DNA from: Megamerina dolium
Taxonomy: Eukaryota; Arthropoda; Insecta; Diptera; Megamerinidae
Assembly (NCBI GenBank): GCA_963854835.1
Contig: OY978526.1
Span: 68,606,418-68,670,417 of the forward strand
Length of the DNA: 64,000 bases
Direction of reading: 5' to 3'
The notes beneath the pieces are model-generated. The model saw only the letters and a list, made by a program, of their open reading frames with translations, did no database searches and was not told the origin of the DNA. The position numbers and the translations under genes are program-made. Below, piece after piece: positions 1-11,059 of the stretch (position 1 is the stretch's first letter; every line of letters starts with the position of its first letter).

Positions 1-472
1 AACTATAGCAATTTTGTGTCGTATGAAAATCTCTAAAAATAAGCAATACATTTAGCATTTGATTTAGATCGAGAAATTTAAAAATATCCCCTAATTGCCT
101 ATGCTGAATATGCTTTTCGTTTTCGATACATAACATTAGCACTCTTGCAAATCGCATATGTTGTAAGCTCTGAGATAATGTAGATAATATTCTCAGATCT
201 GCAGTATGATCCAAACAAACGACAGCTAAAAGTTTCTGATTGTAGTAGCGTCTCATATAGATAGTGTGATTTTGAGTGAGTATCAGTTTCGGCACTCTGC
301 CATTCCCTAAAAGGTCACCTTCGCCACAAGCACTATCCCCATCGCGTGAAATATATAAAATTGTCTGATACATTCTCTCCTCATAAATGTCATCCAAAAG
401 ATTTATTGCTTTTAAAATCGACAAAAAATTCTTCTGAATTAATAGAAAAATTACAAATTTTAATATGTTCAT
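1..472 (-). CDS. Divergent ionotropic receptor, N-terminal part (runs off left edge)
   Basis: The minus strand is open from an ATG at 472 to the window edge, about 157 codons, and encodes the amino-terminal part of an IR20a-type receptor. A hydrophobic start (MNILKFVIFLLI, residues 1-12) looks like a signal peptide. It is followed by family blocks LLDDIYEERMYQTILYI, LTQNHTIYMRRYYNQ, LSTLSQSLQHMRFARVL and MLNVLLIFRDFHTTQNCYS. These match the receptor at 30954 most closely, so it is subfamily B. Members of this family are thought to be chemosensory membrane channels related to glutamate receptors. No break is visible in the part seen. The ligand-binding lobes and pore lie outside the window. 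The start is the first ATG before the signal peptide. Confidence 0.9.
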   Translation of the reverse strand, partial: MNILKFVIFLLIQKNFLSILKAINLLDDIYEERMYQTILYISRDGDSACGEGDLLGNGRVPKLILTQNHTIYMRRYYNQKLLAVVCLDHTADLRILSTLSQSLQHMRFARVLMLCIENEKHIQHRQLGDIFKFLDLNQMLNVLLIFRDFHTTQNCYS

Positions 473-617
473 GTTAAATGTTTCACCACAGTTGCTTTCA
501 AAGAATTTGCTAACACTAACCCTTTTACGTTTCATATTTGTTTAATTTCATACGTATTTATGATTAGAAATAAATTTCATATATTCTTGGATTCATATAT
601 TCAATGGATTCTAAAAA

Positions 618-647
618 TCAAACTAGTCATTTGCATAATTAATCATC
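618..647 (-). promoter_or_regulatory. TAATTA + POU-octamer-like block upstream of receptor
   Basis: Read on the minus strand this holds GATTAATTATGCAAATGAC, about 160 bases before the ATG of the left-edge receptor. The same block stands at a similar distance before the receptors at 23541 and 30954. ATGCAAAT is the classical POU octamer and TAATTA a homeodomain core. Function is inference. Confidence 0.45.
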
Positions 648-692
648 AAGGCACGATGTTACAACCAAATAAGATTTAATTGGATACTTATA

Positions 693-1540
693 AAGGGTTA
701 TCCATTTCGCGGTTTCAAAAGTATAGGGCTAGAATTCGACATCTGTCAAACTGAGTTGTTAAAACAATTTCTTTCTTTTTCAGTTCAAAGTCTGACATTT
801 GCGAAAATGGATCGCTTAACTATCGCACAACGCATTAAAATTGTAAAAACCTACTACAAAAATGGTGATTCTGCCACAGCCACATATCGTGCTTCAAGAG
901 GAGATTATGGTTTACATAATCGTCCAACAACGCAAGCAATTGGCAAAATTGTGAAGAAATATGAAGAGACTGGATCGGCTACAGATATTGTAAGGCCTGT
1001 GCATCATCGTTTCGCTCGTACCACCGAAGATATCGCTGCTGTAAGTGAAAGTGTTGCCGAAGACCCGAATGTGTCGATTCCTCGTCGTTCTCAGGAATTA
1101 GGACTGTCTTACGGTACATTATGGCGTATTTTGCATTTGGATCTACACCTACATCCATATAAAATCCAGCTCACACAACAACTGAAGCCAGCTGACCATT
1201 CACAACGTCGTAGATACGTCGAATGGGTGCTTGAACAACAGGCGGTGGACGGCGATTTTTCGAACAAAATTTTCTTCAGCGACGAAGCACATTTCTCACT
1301 CGGTGGGTATGTTAACAAACAAAATTGTCGTATTTGGGGTTCTGAGAATCCTCAAGTAATTGAAGAGAGGCCACTACATCCACAAAAAGTCACTCGCGTG
1401 GTGGTCATTTAAATGATGTAGTATTTCATACATAATGTCAACGTTCAAACTTTATAATAAAAAAGAAATATCATGATAAAAAGTATTTTATATGTGTTTT
1501 ATTTACATTTACTTTTGAAACCGCAAAATGGATAACCCTT
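693..1540 (+). mobile_element. DD41D (rosa-like) mariner element, copy A, internally deleted
   Basis: Terminal inverted repeats of about 30 bases (AAGGGTTATCCATTTCGCGG at left, near-identical inverse at right) are flanked by TA on both sides (691-692, 1541-1542). The transposase starts at about 807 (MDRLTIAQRIKIVKTYY). It carries the HTH region and the first catalytic block (FFSDEAHF), then jumps from HPQKVT straight to the last few codons and 3' UTR. About 440 bases holding the second and third catalytic aspartates are missing compared with the copy at 60024. The 848-base element is therefore non-autonomous, though both ends look intact. Confidence 0.88.
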
Positions 1541-1656
1541 TACATTTGAATATACTCAATGCTATTTTGTTAAGTACTGCTAATTCATAACGATATAAGT
1601 CGAGTTATACGATTATACCAGATTGGCACAAATTTGATTTGTATCTGTAATAAATA

Positions 1657-2019
1657 AAAATAAAATAAATATGTGGCACTTAAAGCCCCAAAGGGCTCAT
1701 TGGCCTAGCTTCTCTTCCATTACTGTTGTGCGTCTTAAATTTTGGACAGTATCAGAATGGACCTACTTATTTTAGCCGGTTCCCAACGGCAGAACACTTG
1801 TGACATCACTTTTTCTGAGCTTTGTCACAGAGTTCTTGTAGAAGCTTTTTCATGGCAAGCTGTTACTGTCGGAAGAATTGCCAATTGCTTGCCGACAGGT
1901 GGGTACCATTCGAAAGAAAAATTTTATCGATATTAAATTTGTTATGCACCAGCCGGGGATTGAACTACGACCTACAGATCAGAAGGCGAACACACTAACC
2001 ACTGAGCTACGGCACCCAC
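1657..2019 (-). mobile_element. tRNA-derived SINE, full length, with target duplication
   Basis: On the minus strand it begins with a tRNA-like head: box A TAGCTCAGTGGTTAG and box B TTCAATCCC, near 2018-1960. A family-specific body follows, then a tail rich in AAATAA. It is bounded by a perfect 14-base direct repeat, ATCTGTAATAAATA, at 1643-1656 and 2020-2033. That is the hallmark of LINE-driven insertion. About nine relatives occur in the window. It would be transcribed by RNA polymerase III from its internal promoter. Confidence 0.85.
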
Positions 2020-2359
2020 ATCTGTAATAAATACTAAATTCATTTATTTGTCATAATTGAAAAGTGGAAATTGTTTATGGACTATTTGGATTATTATTAT
2101 TATTACTAAACTAGATGCCAAGCAACGTCCGGAAATATATTTCAAAAATTGTATAATTAATGCTATTGAAACAATAGAGGGATTATAAAAAAGTAGCACA
2201 TAATTATCTACCTCTACACAATTTATACTAATATCTGTGTTATGAACATGAATACTGTTACAATTGTAAGCGCACCCATTCCAATAGAAGAATTGAATAT
2301 TAAATTGTTTCATCGCTGTGTGATATAAGAACGCTACTACGGGATTTTTTTGCATGTTT

Positions 2360-3255
2360 GTCTACCGATGAATAAAACTGTTTGAGGAGACTGGTTATAT
2401 TAAAAACCTCCACCGATCGGTCCGTCCGCGCATAGTTTGAACGGCTGAAGTATTAAAAGCAGTCAAATCAAGAATTCAGCCAAACTTGCTCCGAAAATAG
2501 AAAATCATGGCCCGGCAGATAAATGTCTCGCAAAATTCCTTGAGTCCAATTATTAAAAAATTACTTGGAACCCGGGACTTTCAAACAACATACATTTATT
2601 GACTCTCTACAATTTCCTTTTGGTCAAGCAGACTCAGAGCTTGCACAGGAAAAATTGAACAAGCATAATAAAAGGCTGGGTGTTGTAGTTCAGTGGTTAG
2701 TGTGTTGGCCTTCTGATCTGTAGGTCGTGGTTCAATCCCCGGCTGATGCATAACAAATTTAATATCAAAAACATTTTTCTTTCGAACTGTATCCACCTGT
2801 CGGCAAGCAATTGGCAAATTCTTCCGACAGCGACAATTCGCCATGGAAAAGCTTCTGCGACAAAGCTCATAAAATTAATGTTGTAAGAATTCTGCGATTC
2901 GGAACCGGCTAAAATAACTAGTTCGCTCCTAATACTGTCCAAAATTTAACACACACAACAGTAATAGAAGAGAATCTCGGCCAATGAGATCTTCGGGGCT
3001 TTAAGTGCCATATATTTATATTTTTTTTATGCATGGTTATCTAAGGAAGCATCTGAACTGATTGCATGCGTTGAAAAGGGTAATCTAAGCTATAAGGACC
3101 CAAACAATTTTCTGGCATTCATTTTTTCTGAAAAATTTCCCTCTGACAGTCCTGATTTGAACCCGCTGCATTGCAAATTGTATACAGTTTTAGAGGACAT
3201 GGTTTGCCACAAAAGATACCCCAATATGCATTCTCTTATGCTAGCTTTGATTTCG
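2360..3255 (+). mobile_element. Degenerate Tc1/mariner-type transposon relic, split by a SINE
   Basis: Before the SINE the plus strand reads brokenly as a transposase N-terminus (EETGYIKNLHRSVRPR..., then INVSQNSLSPIIKKLLG), matching the HTH/GRPR-linker pattern of Tc1-like transposases. After the SINE, 3090-3250 reads WPSDSPDLNPLHCKLYTV, the third catalytic block. Stops and frame changes are frequent. No terminal repeats were recognised. The SINE at 2677-3030 lies inside it, so it is the younger insertion. Confidence 0.55.
2677..3030 (+). mobile_element. tRNA-derived SINE, near full length
   Basis: This is the same family as the copy at 1657, in the opposite direction. The tRNA-like head GGGTGTTGTAGTTCAGTGG and box B GGTTCAATCCCC are followed by the body, ending in GGGGCTTTAAGTGCC and an AT-rich tail. 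It interrupts the Tc1-like relic. I did not find a clean target duplication. Confidence 0.8.
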
Positions 3256-3490
3256 CAAACTAACATGTAAAAGAAATTGGTCCAAAAGCATTCATTATTT
3301 TTATAGCATAAAATGTGTGTAATGTCTCTACTAAGCTGGTTGATATTGGAACTACGAATTACCATCAAAAATTCACACTTTCTATCAGCTTCGTTTTCAA
3401 AAACAAGTTCACAGTGTATCAGTTTCAACATGAATTACTCTACGAAGAAGGCAGACCTTTATAATTGCTACATTATATGTTGAACATTTA

Positions 3491-3498
3491 CCCATGGG
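3491..3498 (+). promoter_or_regulatory. CCCATGGG promoter palindrome of receptor 3650
   Basis: CCCATGGGACAAATATAACA begins 159 bases before the ATG. A second shared motif, AATAGTATGA, lies near 3608. Both recur before receptors 14525 and 27549 at matching distances. Confidence 0.5.
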
Positions 3499-3649
3499 AC
3501 AAATATAACATATCTGGTCTGGTTAAATAACATTATGTAAATATTGAACCAAACATTTTCAGATAATAACGAATGAAGCAAACCCACAAATGGACGTCTA
3601 GTACGAAATAGTATGACTAAATAAGTTATTACATTGGGGCTAACTGAGT

Positions 3650-5443
3650 ATGATGGTATTACAAATTGTTATATTTTACATAATTTCAACGATTTATATA
3701 TTATATGGGCGAATGCTTATAATGCCTGAGCAAGGACATAGTGAAGTGTTGAATCTGTTGATAGATATTTATGTAGAAAATGTCTATGAGACAGTCCTAT
3801 ATCTTAAAACTGATAAAGGAACCGCATGCAAGCAAGTGGATCTCTTAAGTAATGATATAAAAGTACCGATAATTATTCTCTCTCAAAATCACGTGGTGTA
3901 CATGAGACGCTACTATAATCAAAAACTGTTGGCAATAATTTGTGTGGAAAGTTATTGGACCGATATGGAAATATTATCAACATTGTCGGAAAATCTACAA
4001 CACATACGTTCTACTAGGATTTTGATATTACTACAGGCAAATGAAAATGAAATTGGCTTCGAAGACTTGAAAAATATTTTCGAAAAATGTGAAAATTATC
4101 AAATGCTCAATGTTCTTCTCATTTTTCGAGATTTTCATGCGACACAAAACTGCTATAGTTATAATAAATTTCCTCAGTTCAACATTGAAAAATGGATATA
4201 CGGAACTCGACAGATTTTTCCAAATCGTTTAAAAAATTTGCACGGATATCCAATTAAGATGCTGCCAGATGACGCTGAACCACGTAGTATTGTATACATG
4301 GATTCAAGTAATTCAGTACACATCACCGGTTATGTATATCTTTTACTAGAAGCATTGGCACAGAGATTGAATGGTCGTTTAGTTACGCCACATCCAGTCA
4401 CACCAGGGAGGATTCTTTACACCGATTTGATGGATTACACGCGTAATGGAACTTTGGATTTACCTGCAAGCTTAACATCAGCGGGATATTTTAAGAACTT
4501 CAATGAGATTTCATACCCAGTAAATTTCGTAGGTTGGTGTATAATGTTACCGGTGGAACGAGAATTATCGCAAAGTGAAATTATCTATTCATTAGTAATG
4601 TCAACACTCACATTATTTACAATAGTACTACAATTTATATTCTCATTGCTGATGACATGTAGTTTGTGTATATCAAATCGTATAAGTTCATTCATTTCTT
4701 TAGATGCGCTTTTTAATTGCAACATTTTGCGTGGTTTACTTGGACAATCATTTCCCTACCCATTCAAACTGACCACATCTTTGGCATTTCTTTTCATTTC
4801 GCTTTCCCTGAGTGGTTTCATAGTGCCGAATATTTTGAGTGTTTATTTCACTGCATTGCTAACGCAACCACCGTTCCGACAATTTATTTCAAATATTGCT
4901 GAGCTCAGTCGATCATCCTTAAAGGTATTAATTCTTCGGATCGAATATACAGGTACTCCACAATATATGCGTGAAAATTATTCCAATATCTTTAACATAA
5001 CTGACGATGTTAAGGTAATGATACAATTACGAGATACGCTAGACGCGAGTATGGCTTTCACAGTAACTACTGATCGTTGGCCAGTGTACGATGAACAGCA
5101 AAAGCATTTTGCACGTCGTCTTTTTCGCCTGAGTGATATATGCTTTCATCCGTTGGTCTTTTTGCCTATTATGATCCATGAAAATTCGATATATCGCGAC
5201 GTGCTGAACGATTTCATAAATTAAGTTTATGCTGCCGGTCTCATCCAATTTTGGTTAAAATCCTCGGCGGGATATATGCTCAAAGCAGAACGTTTGCCAC
5301 GCTTGAATTTTAGTGTTCCGCAAATTTATGTTGCTTCTACTCTGAAGGACTTCTGGTATATTTGGTTATTTTACATTGTCACAATTTCATTATGTTGGTT
5401 GTGTCTTTTATGCGAATGCATGTGGTTTAGTTTGATGAAATAA
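3650..5443 (+). pseudogene. Ionotropic receptor (subfamily A), complete but for one in-frame TAA
   Basis: It has 597 codon positions plus stop and no intron. Residues 1-20 form a signal peptide, followed by the amino-terminal region (MLNVLLIFRDF, NCYSYNKFPQF). Lobe 1 of the ligand-binding domain ends at FNEISYPV. M1 lies near 305-330, the pore loop at RGLLGQSFPYP, and M3 ends in YFTALLTQPP. Lobe 2 has FARRLFRLSDICF and ENSIYRDVLNDFIN, and M4 is C-terminal. At 5222-5224 the codon after DFIN is TAA where every paralogue has GAA (Glu). The frame then runs 72 codons without another break (VYAAGLIQFW through M4) to TAA at 5441. Unless the stop is read through, the product lacks M4. AATAAA overlaps the final stop (5439-5444). 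It could be a fresh pseudogene or a readthrough 'pseudo-pseudogene'. Confidence 0.88.
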
Positions 5444-5962
5444 AATTATCACGTTTAAATGCGGAGTGGTGTTAATCTGGCAAATCGTTGCTCATATTTT
5501 GTGGTAATCAAGATCATAATTAATACAAAAGTTGACCATAAGGAATATTTTTGTCAATATGCAGCTATTGAGATGTTGATGTTGGAGAATTTTCGTGACA
5601 TAGGTAATTTATAGCCTAGACAGACGGCAGTCTTAATCCGGATTAACAGCACTCTTAATCCGAATAACATATTAACCTGACAGACGGCAATATTGAGTAC
5701 GCAATTGACAGCTGGATTTATTTGTCCACCAACGCTTTTCCTATCGAAAATTGTTAGCAATTGTTTAAAGTTTTTTTTGTTAGCGAACACACTTATTATT
5801 TTGTAAGTTGCATCGAGAAAAAATTCACAATAGAAAACAGCTGTTAATTTTCAGCAGTGTGGCCATCGAAAATTGTCATAATCCTCTTTAATTTTGAAAA
5901 TTAACTCTAGAGCTAATGCGGGTTAGCTGCTGTTAATGTCCGAGTTAATTCGAATTAACTCG

Positions 5963-5965
<3 letters not shown>
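5444..5965. other. Intergenic, no gene recognised
   Basis: AT-rich DNA follows the receptor. Two near-copies of CAGACGGCA and TTAATCCG lie at 5620-5690, and another TTAA-rich stretch at 5900-5965. These suggest a decayed repeat, but I could not define its ends. Confidence 0.3.
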
Positions 5966-6015
<50 letters not shown>

Positions 6016-6026
6016 AATATACATAT

Positions 6027-6075
<49 letters not shown>

Positions 6076-6120
6076 AATATACATATATATATATATATAT
6101 ATACAAATATACATATATAC

Positions 6121-6172
<52 letters not shown>

Positions 6173-6175
6173 ATT

Positions 6176-6226
<51 letters not shown>

Positions 6227-6241
6227 GTATATATGTATATT

Positions 6242-6284
<43 letters not shown>

Positions 6285-6285
6285 T

Positions 6286-6327
<42 letters not shown>
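5966..6327. repeat. (TA)n microsatellite with interspersed TATACA/TATGTA
   Basis: About 360 bases of alternating TA are broken by ACAAATATACATATATACA-type variants, and the inverse variants appear in the right half. The two halves are roughly mirror complements, so the tract can form a long hairpin. Apparent Ile-Tyr reading frames here are meaningless. Confidence 0.95.
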
Positions 6328-6328
<1 letters not shown>

Positions 6329-6501
6329 GCGATACCACTTATGTATCAGTTATTATGTTCCTGCAGTGTTTGACTATTCTATATTAGCTCCCTCTAAGCC
6401 TTCGCCATATCATATACAAATGTCTGTATATTTGATTGCTCAAATACGTACATACTTATGTACATAAGTATTGTAGGTAGGTGTACCAAATTCAATTCAA
6501 A

Positions 6502-6509
6502 CCCATGGG
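6502..6509 (+). promoter_or_regulatory. CCCATGGG promoter palindrome of receptor 6695
   Basis: AACCCATGGGACATTATTAC lies about 193 bases before the ATG. TTAGTATGAATAA follows near 6637, matching the second motif of its paralogues. Confidence 0.45.
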
Positions 6510-6694
6510 ACATTATTACATTGTTCATAAATATAAGTATGTAGTATAATGAATGATTAACTTTTATTGTAATTGTTTTACAATATCTAACATATCTAAC
6601 ATTAAGATCAAATATGTTGAATGCATTTGTGAACGAATTAGTATGAATAAATTTTTGAACCGTAATGGTAATTAATAAAACTATCTAAGCGAAT

Positions 6695-8448
6695 ATGAGT
6701 ATATTGCTACTTTTAATCATTCTATTAACGGTGACAAATTTTGTAATGAATATGAAAATCTTTGGAGATCTTGAACAAAATCATAAAACCAGAGCAAGTC
6801 TTTTGGAGGCAATTTATGCCGAAAATGTCTATGAGACAATCTTATATATGGAAAATTTACGAGGATTGGCATGCAAAGAAGTGGATATTTTAAGTAACGA
6901 AATCATAGTTCCGAAAATTATACTTACTCAAGATCACATTGTATACATGAGACGCTTCTACAATCAGCACGTTTTAGCAATAGTTTGTTTGGGAAATCTG
7001 GAAATATTATCAACATTGTCGGAAAATTTACAGCACATGCGTTCGACAAGAATTTTGATATTACTGCAGGCATCCGAGAGTGAAACGGACCCTCAAGAGT
7101 TAAAGGGTATCTTCGAAGAATGTGAACATAATCAAATGCTCAATGTTCTGCTAATTTTTGGAGATTTTCATGAGACACATAACTGCTATAGCTATAATAA
7201 ATTTCCTCAGCTCAGCATTGAGAAATGGAAATATGGATCACGACAAATTTATCCAAATCGTTTGAAAAATTTGAATGGATATGACATTAAAACACTGCCC
7301 GATGATTTTGAGCCACGTAGTATTGTATATGTGGACTCAAATAGTTCAGTAAAAATTACCGGTTATGCATTTCTTATACTCGACGCTTTGGCAGAGAGAT
7401 TAAATGGCAATTTGGTGACAGCATATCCAGTACTTCCAGGCAGGCGTTATTATAACGAGATGTTAAATCTAACTCGCAATTGTACATTGGATTTGCCAGC
7501 AAGTCTAACAAGATCAACATATTTTGAAAATTTCAATGAAATTTCTTATCCCGTGAATTTGGTAAGCTGGTGTCTAATGTTACCAGTAGAAGGACAGATT
7601 ACCAAATGTCAAATATTCTCTTTGCTAATTTTCTCCACACTGACACTACTAACTATTGTATTACCCTTAATTATTGCATTCTTGAGAGCACTCAGGCGCA
7701 CACAATCATTCATTTGGTTGGATTTGTTTTTTAACAACACCAATTTGCGTGGTTTATTTTTGCAATCATTTCGCTATCCAGCCAAAGCGACCATATCATT
7801 AGGATTTTTTTTGCTTTCGATTTCCCTATGTGGTTTCTTCTATGTAAACATTTCTGTTGCTAATTTGAAAGCACTTCTTACACAGCCACCGTCGTTACCA
7901 CCTATTTCAAATATTGCCGAACTTAGTCGATCATCCTTGAAGATATTGCTTTAACGGCCCGAGTCAATACTTATTCCCCAGTATATACTTGAAAATTACG
8001 CCAACTTTTTCAAATAACCAATCATGCCAGTGTAATGGCGCACACACGCAATACATTAAATACTAATATGGCGTTCACGGTGACACTTGATCGTTGGAAT
8101 CTGTACGATGAGCAGCAAAAGTATTTTGCACGTCGACTCTTCCGTTTAAGCGATATATGTTTTCGTGATATGATCTATATGAATTTCATTATTCAAGAGA
8201 ATTCGATATATCGTGATGTGTTGAACGATTTCATAAATGAAGTTTATGCTGCTGGTCTCATCAAATTTTGGTCACAATCATCGGCTCGATCTATGCGTGA
8301 TGCAGGACGTTTTTCGCATATTGATTACAATAATATTGGACGAACATATATAGCTGCAAAATTGGATGAGTATTGGTGTATTTGGCTATTTTATTCTATT
8401 GCAATCGTTATATGTTTTCTGTGTTTCATTTTTGAATTTATATGGGAG
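6695..8448 (+). pseudogene. Ionotropic receptor (subfamily A), broken, 3' end lost at a retroelement junction
   Basis: The first 419 codons are open: signal peptide, amino-terminal region with MLNVLLIFGDFHETHNCYSYNKFPQ, lobe 1, M1, pore loop RGLFLQSFRYP and M3. The frame stops at about 7954 with TAA where paralogues have a Tyr codon (LKILL-stop-RPES). Another stop and a frame change follow by 8035. The rest of lobe 2 is open at 8035-8448 (FARRLFRLSDICF, ENSIYRDVLNDFINEVYAAGL) and reaches the middle of M4. The receptor reading ends at FIFEFIW. The next bases belong to an RTE-like element, so the last residues and native 3' end are gone. Three or more lesions make this a true pseudogene. Confidence 0.92.
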
Positions 8449-9430
8449 GGAGGGTGCCTCTATCCAGCTGGTTGATGTCCTCGAAAAATACAGAGCTGAC
8501 ATCACCGCTCTCCAGGAAATGCGATGGACAGGACAGGGCTGCTCCAAAAGAGCGTTCTGTGACATCTACTACAGTTGCCATGCTGAAAGGCACGAATTAG
8601 GATGTGAATTTTTGGTCAGCAAGAGACTGCGACATCTTGTCTCACAGTTCACGTCTGTGAACGAACGGCTGGCCACAATCCGCATCAAGGCAAAATTTTT
8701 CAACATCAGCCTAATATGTGCCCACGCTCCGACGGATGAGAAAGACAATGTGACCAAGGAGAGCTTCTTTCAGCGCCTCGAAGAAGGTACCCAGGGTGGG
8801 CAAGGAAGGTACCTTTAGTCCAACTGTCGGAAAATTCAGCCTCCACCAGAACACCTCCGATAACGGAATGAGGCTGATCGACTTCGCCGCAGCACGAAAC
8901 ATGGTAATTGGTAGTACCAGATTCCAGCATCTCGACATCCACAAAGCGACATGGCTGTCTCCAGATCAACGTACAAGAAACCAAATTGATCATGTGGTGA
9001 TTGACGGAAGGCATGCTTCCAGTGTGATGGACGTGAAATCGATCCGTGGTGCCAACATCGACTCGGATCACTACCTTGTTGCAGCTAAGGTGCGCACACG
9101 CCTATGTGTCGCAAATAACAAGAGAAGTCCCACACAGAGAAAGCTCGACGTCAGTAAGCTGCGATCACCAGAGACAGCAGATGCATTTTCCACTCGACTA
9201 TCGGATCTGCTTATGCAGAACACTCCCCCACTTGATGATACATGCGCACGGTGGACACATATATCCCACTCCATGACTACTGCTGCCGAGGAGGTAATCG
9301 GTTACTACCGGCCTCTGAGGAATGAGTGGTATGATCAGGAGTGTCGCGACGCTACCGCAGAGAAAGACGCCGCCTACAGAAAAACCCTGGGTGCAGGCGC
9401 AACGCGAGCTGTTAAGGAGCGGTATGGAGA
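8449..9430 (+). mobile_element. RTE/BovB-like non-LTR retrotransposon fragment: endonuclease domain
   Basis: The plus strand encodes an apurinic-type endonuclease domain: ITALQEMRWTGQG, HELGCEFLV, NERLATIRIKAKFFNISLICAHAPTD, then after a frame change at about 8800 VGKEGTF, LIDFAAARNMV, QIDHVVIDGRH and SDHYLVAAKV. This is the pattern of RTE/BovB-type elements. About 20 codons around the catalytic GDFNA motif are missing at the frame change, so the enzyme would be dead. No reverse transcriptase is attached. The left edge abuts the truncated receptor 6695. Confidence 0.8.
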
Positions 9431-9890
9431 AAAAAGGTGCATATCCGTAAATCATTGTCCTTTTTTCGTTTGCGGGGGTCATCAACAAAAGCGGTAGTCC
9501 TTATCCGAGGCATATTTGTTTTTTTTCATTGGGGGGGTTTTTTTATGTGGCGGATCCCAAAACCAACGCACAACCTCTAACAGAGGAGATTTTCGCCACT
9601 CACTTCAGCCGCCTCCCAGCGGGTGCCAGGAAGACGTTTCCCGGTGGTCGCCACATGGAGGGCCCCCATTAATAATAATGAAAGCGCCATCACATAGTAA
9701 GCAGAGCTAGCTATATGACTACCCCTCATTAACAAATAAAGGTATCATCACATAGCGCTCAGATCAAAGTACATGACAGCCAGTGAGTTGACTTGCGATG
9801 AGTTCAACAAGGATTGCGCTAGCCCCACCTGGTTGAGGCAGTTAGACACGTTACCTTGCGAAAACACCACCAGACCACCTTACTACACCT
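9431..9890 (-). mobile_element. Inverted 5' leader of the same RTE-like element
   Basis: The reverse complement (GAAGTGAGTGGCGAAAA, AGAGGTTGTGCG, AAGGACTACC, GATTTACGGATATGCACC) matches the leader that precedes the endonuclease in the plus-strand copy at 49580-49950. Here the leader points the other way and touches the coding part tail to head. That is an internal inversion or two fused fragments. Confidence 0.6.
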
Positions 9891-11059
9891 TACTACACGT
9901 TATATAATTGTCAATTTTTGCAGCGCATTTTTGTTGCATCGTCGTTTGCTGATTACACTATGTCACAATTTGAGGGTCATTGTCTTGGGGGTGAACCAAA
10001 CCAGTCTCAAACGAAAGTATTTGATTTCAGTAACAAGAGCCCTAATCTCTTTCTGTTACACTATGTCAGAATTTTTTTTTTAAAGTTGTTTAAAATTTGT
10101 CTTTTTCGGTCAAGAGTAGAATCAAGGACTTTGAAAAATCATATCTAAAATTACATTTATGATAGTTCTTGCCTTTCGAGAACTAAATTAAAATTTTCCG
10201 AGCTTTATTTTCTCGGAACATTTTATTGACCACCAAAATTCACTAAAAATCAACATTTGGGAGGAGGTCAAGGGTTAAGGGCTTCCACAAAAATATTCTG
10301 AACAAAATTTCACTAAAGGTCACCAAAGACAAATAACGAATGTAAGTTTTAAGTACTTTATTTTTAAGAATGTATTGCAACTTGTGATAGCTCCATGCCA
10401 CAATTTGAGCGTATGGGTAATTTTAGGTCTTTCTTTTTTATATGTGTTAGGGAATTTTCGGGATTTTTCAAAAAAAAAAAAAAAAAAATTACCAAAATGA
10501 GTGCTTCACTGTGTTATTTAAAGAAATTATATTTTTTAATATAATCACTAATGTAGAAATTGTTTTTCTTTTCAAATAATTAATGATCCTTGGTAGTTTT
10601 ATCAGAAAAATTTTGTAGTGTAGCTACTTCTATAGTGGCAATTCTATTGGGAATTGTATATGATGAACCCAGAATTGGTGAGCGAATAGAAATTCTTGAT
10701 TTATCGATTAAATTCAATAGTCGATTTGATCGCGCCCTATTTTAAGTCTAAAATTGCATCTTTGGAAGATTGAATCTTCCAGATTACAAGTTTTACTTCG
10801 ATAAGGCTTTGATAACGATTCCATAACGCTTCAGTATGGCAATTTAAAGTAATCTGCTGTAAAAATAAGATTGTGGGTATCCTTCTGTAAGCATGACTAG
10901 ACAATGCTAAAAATTAAAGCAATTGGGATATATAGATCTGAGAGCATTGCTTTATTTGGTAGAAGATTTTTAAAAATGTTAAAACCAAAATTTCTCTGCT
11001 TAAATATATGCCAAAGCCGATAATATACACAGGGTATTTTAGCAAGAGATGTCAATTTA
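9891..11059. other. Intergenic, no gene recognised
   Basis: AT-rich DNA with an A-run at about 10470-10488 and near-repeated CACAATTTGAG phrases at 9963 and 10400. I see no protein similarity or terminal repeats. It is probably decayed repeat DNA. Confidence 0.3.

Noticed and set aside
1960..2018. A tRNA gene candidate with box A and box B (also at 2677, 22258, 35400 and 52170)
   Set aside because: The heads do not fold into a standard tRNA with a clear seven-base anticodon loop, and each is joined to the same 250-base body, so they are SINE promoters.
5222..5224. An intron removing the premature stop in receptor 3650
   Set aside because: No GT...AG pair around the stop would preserve the conserved flanking residues, and paralogues are continuous here. 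Nonsense mutation or readthrough fits better.
5923..6467. Several long reading frames of Ile/Tyr repeats on both strands
   Set aside because: They are translations of (TA)n microsatellite DNA. The same applies to the frames at 18238-18985.
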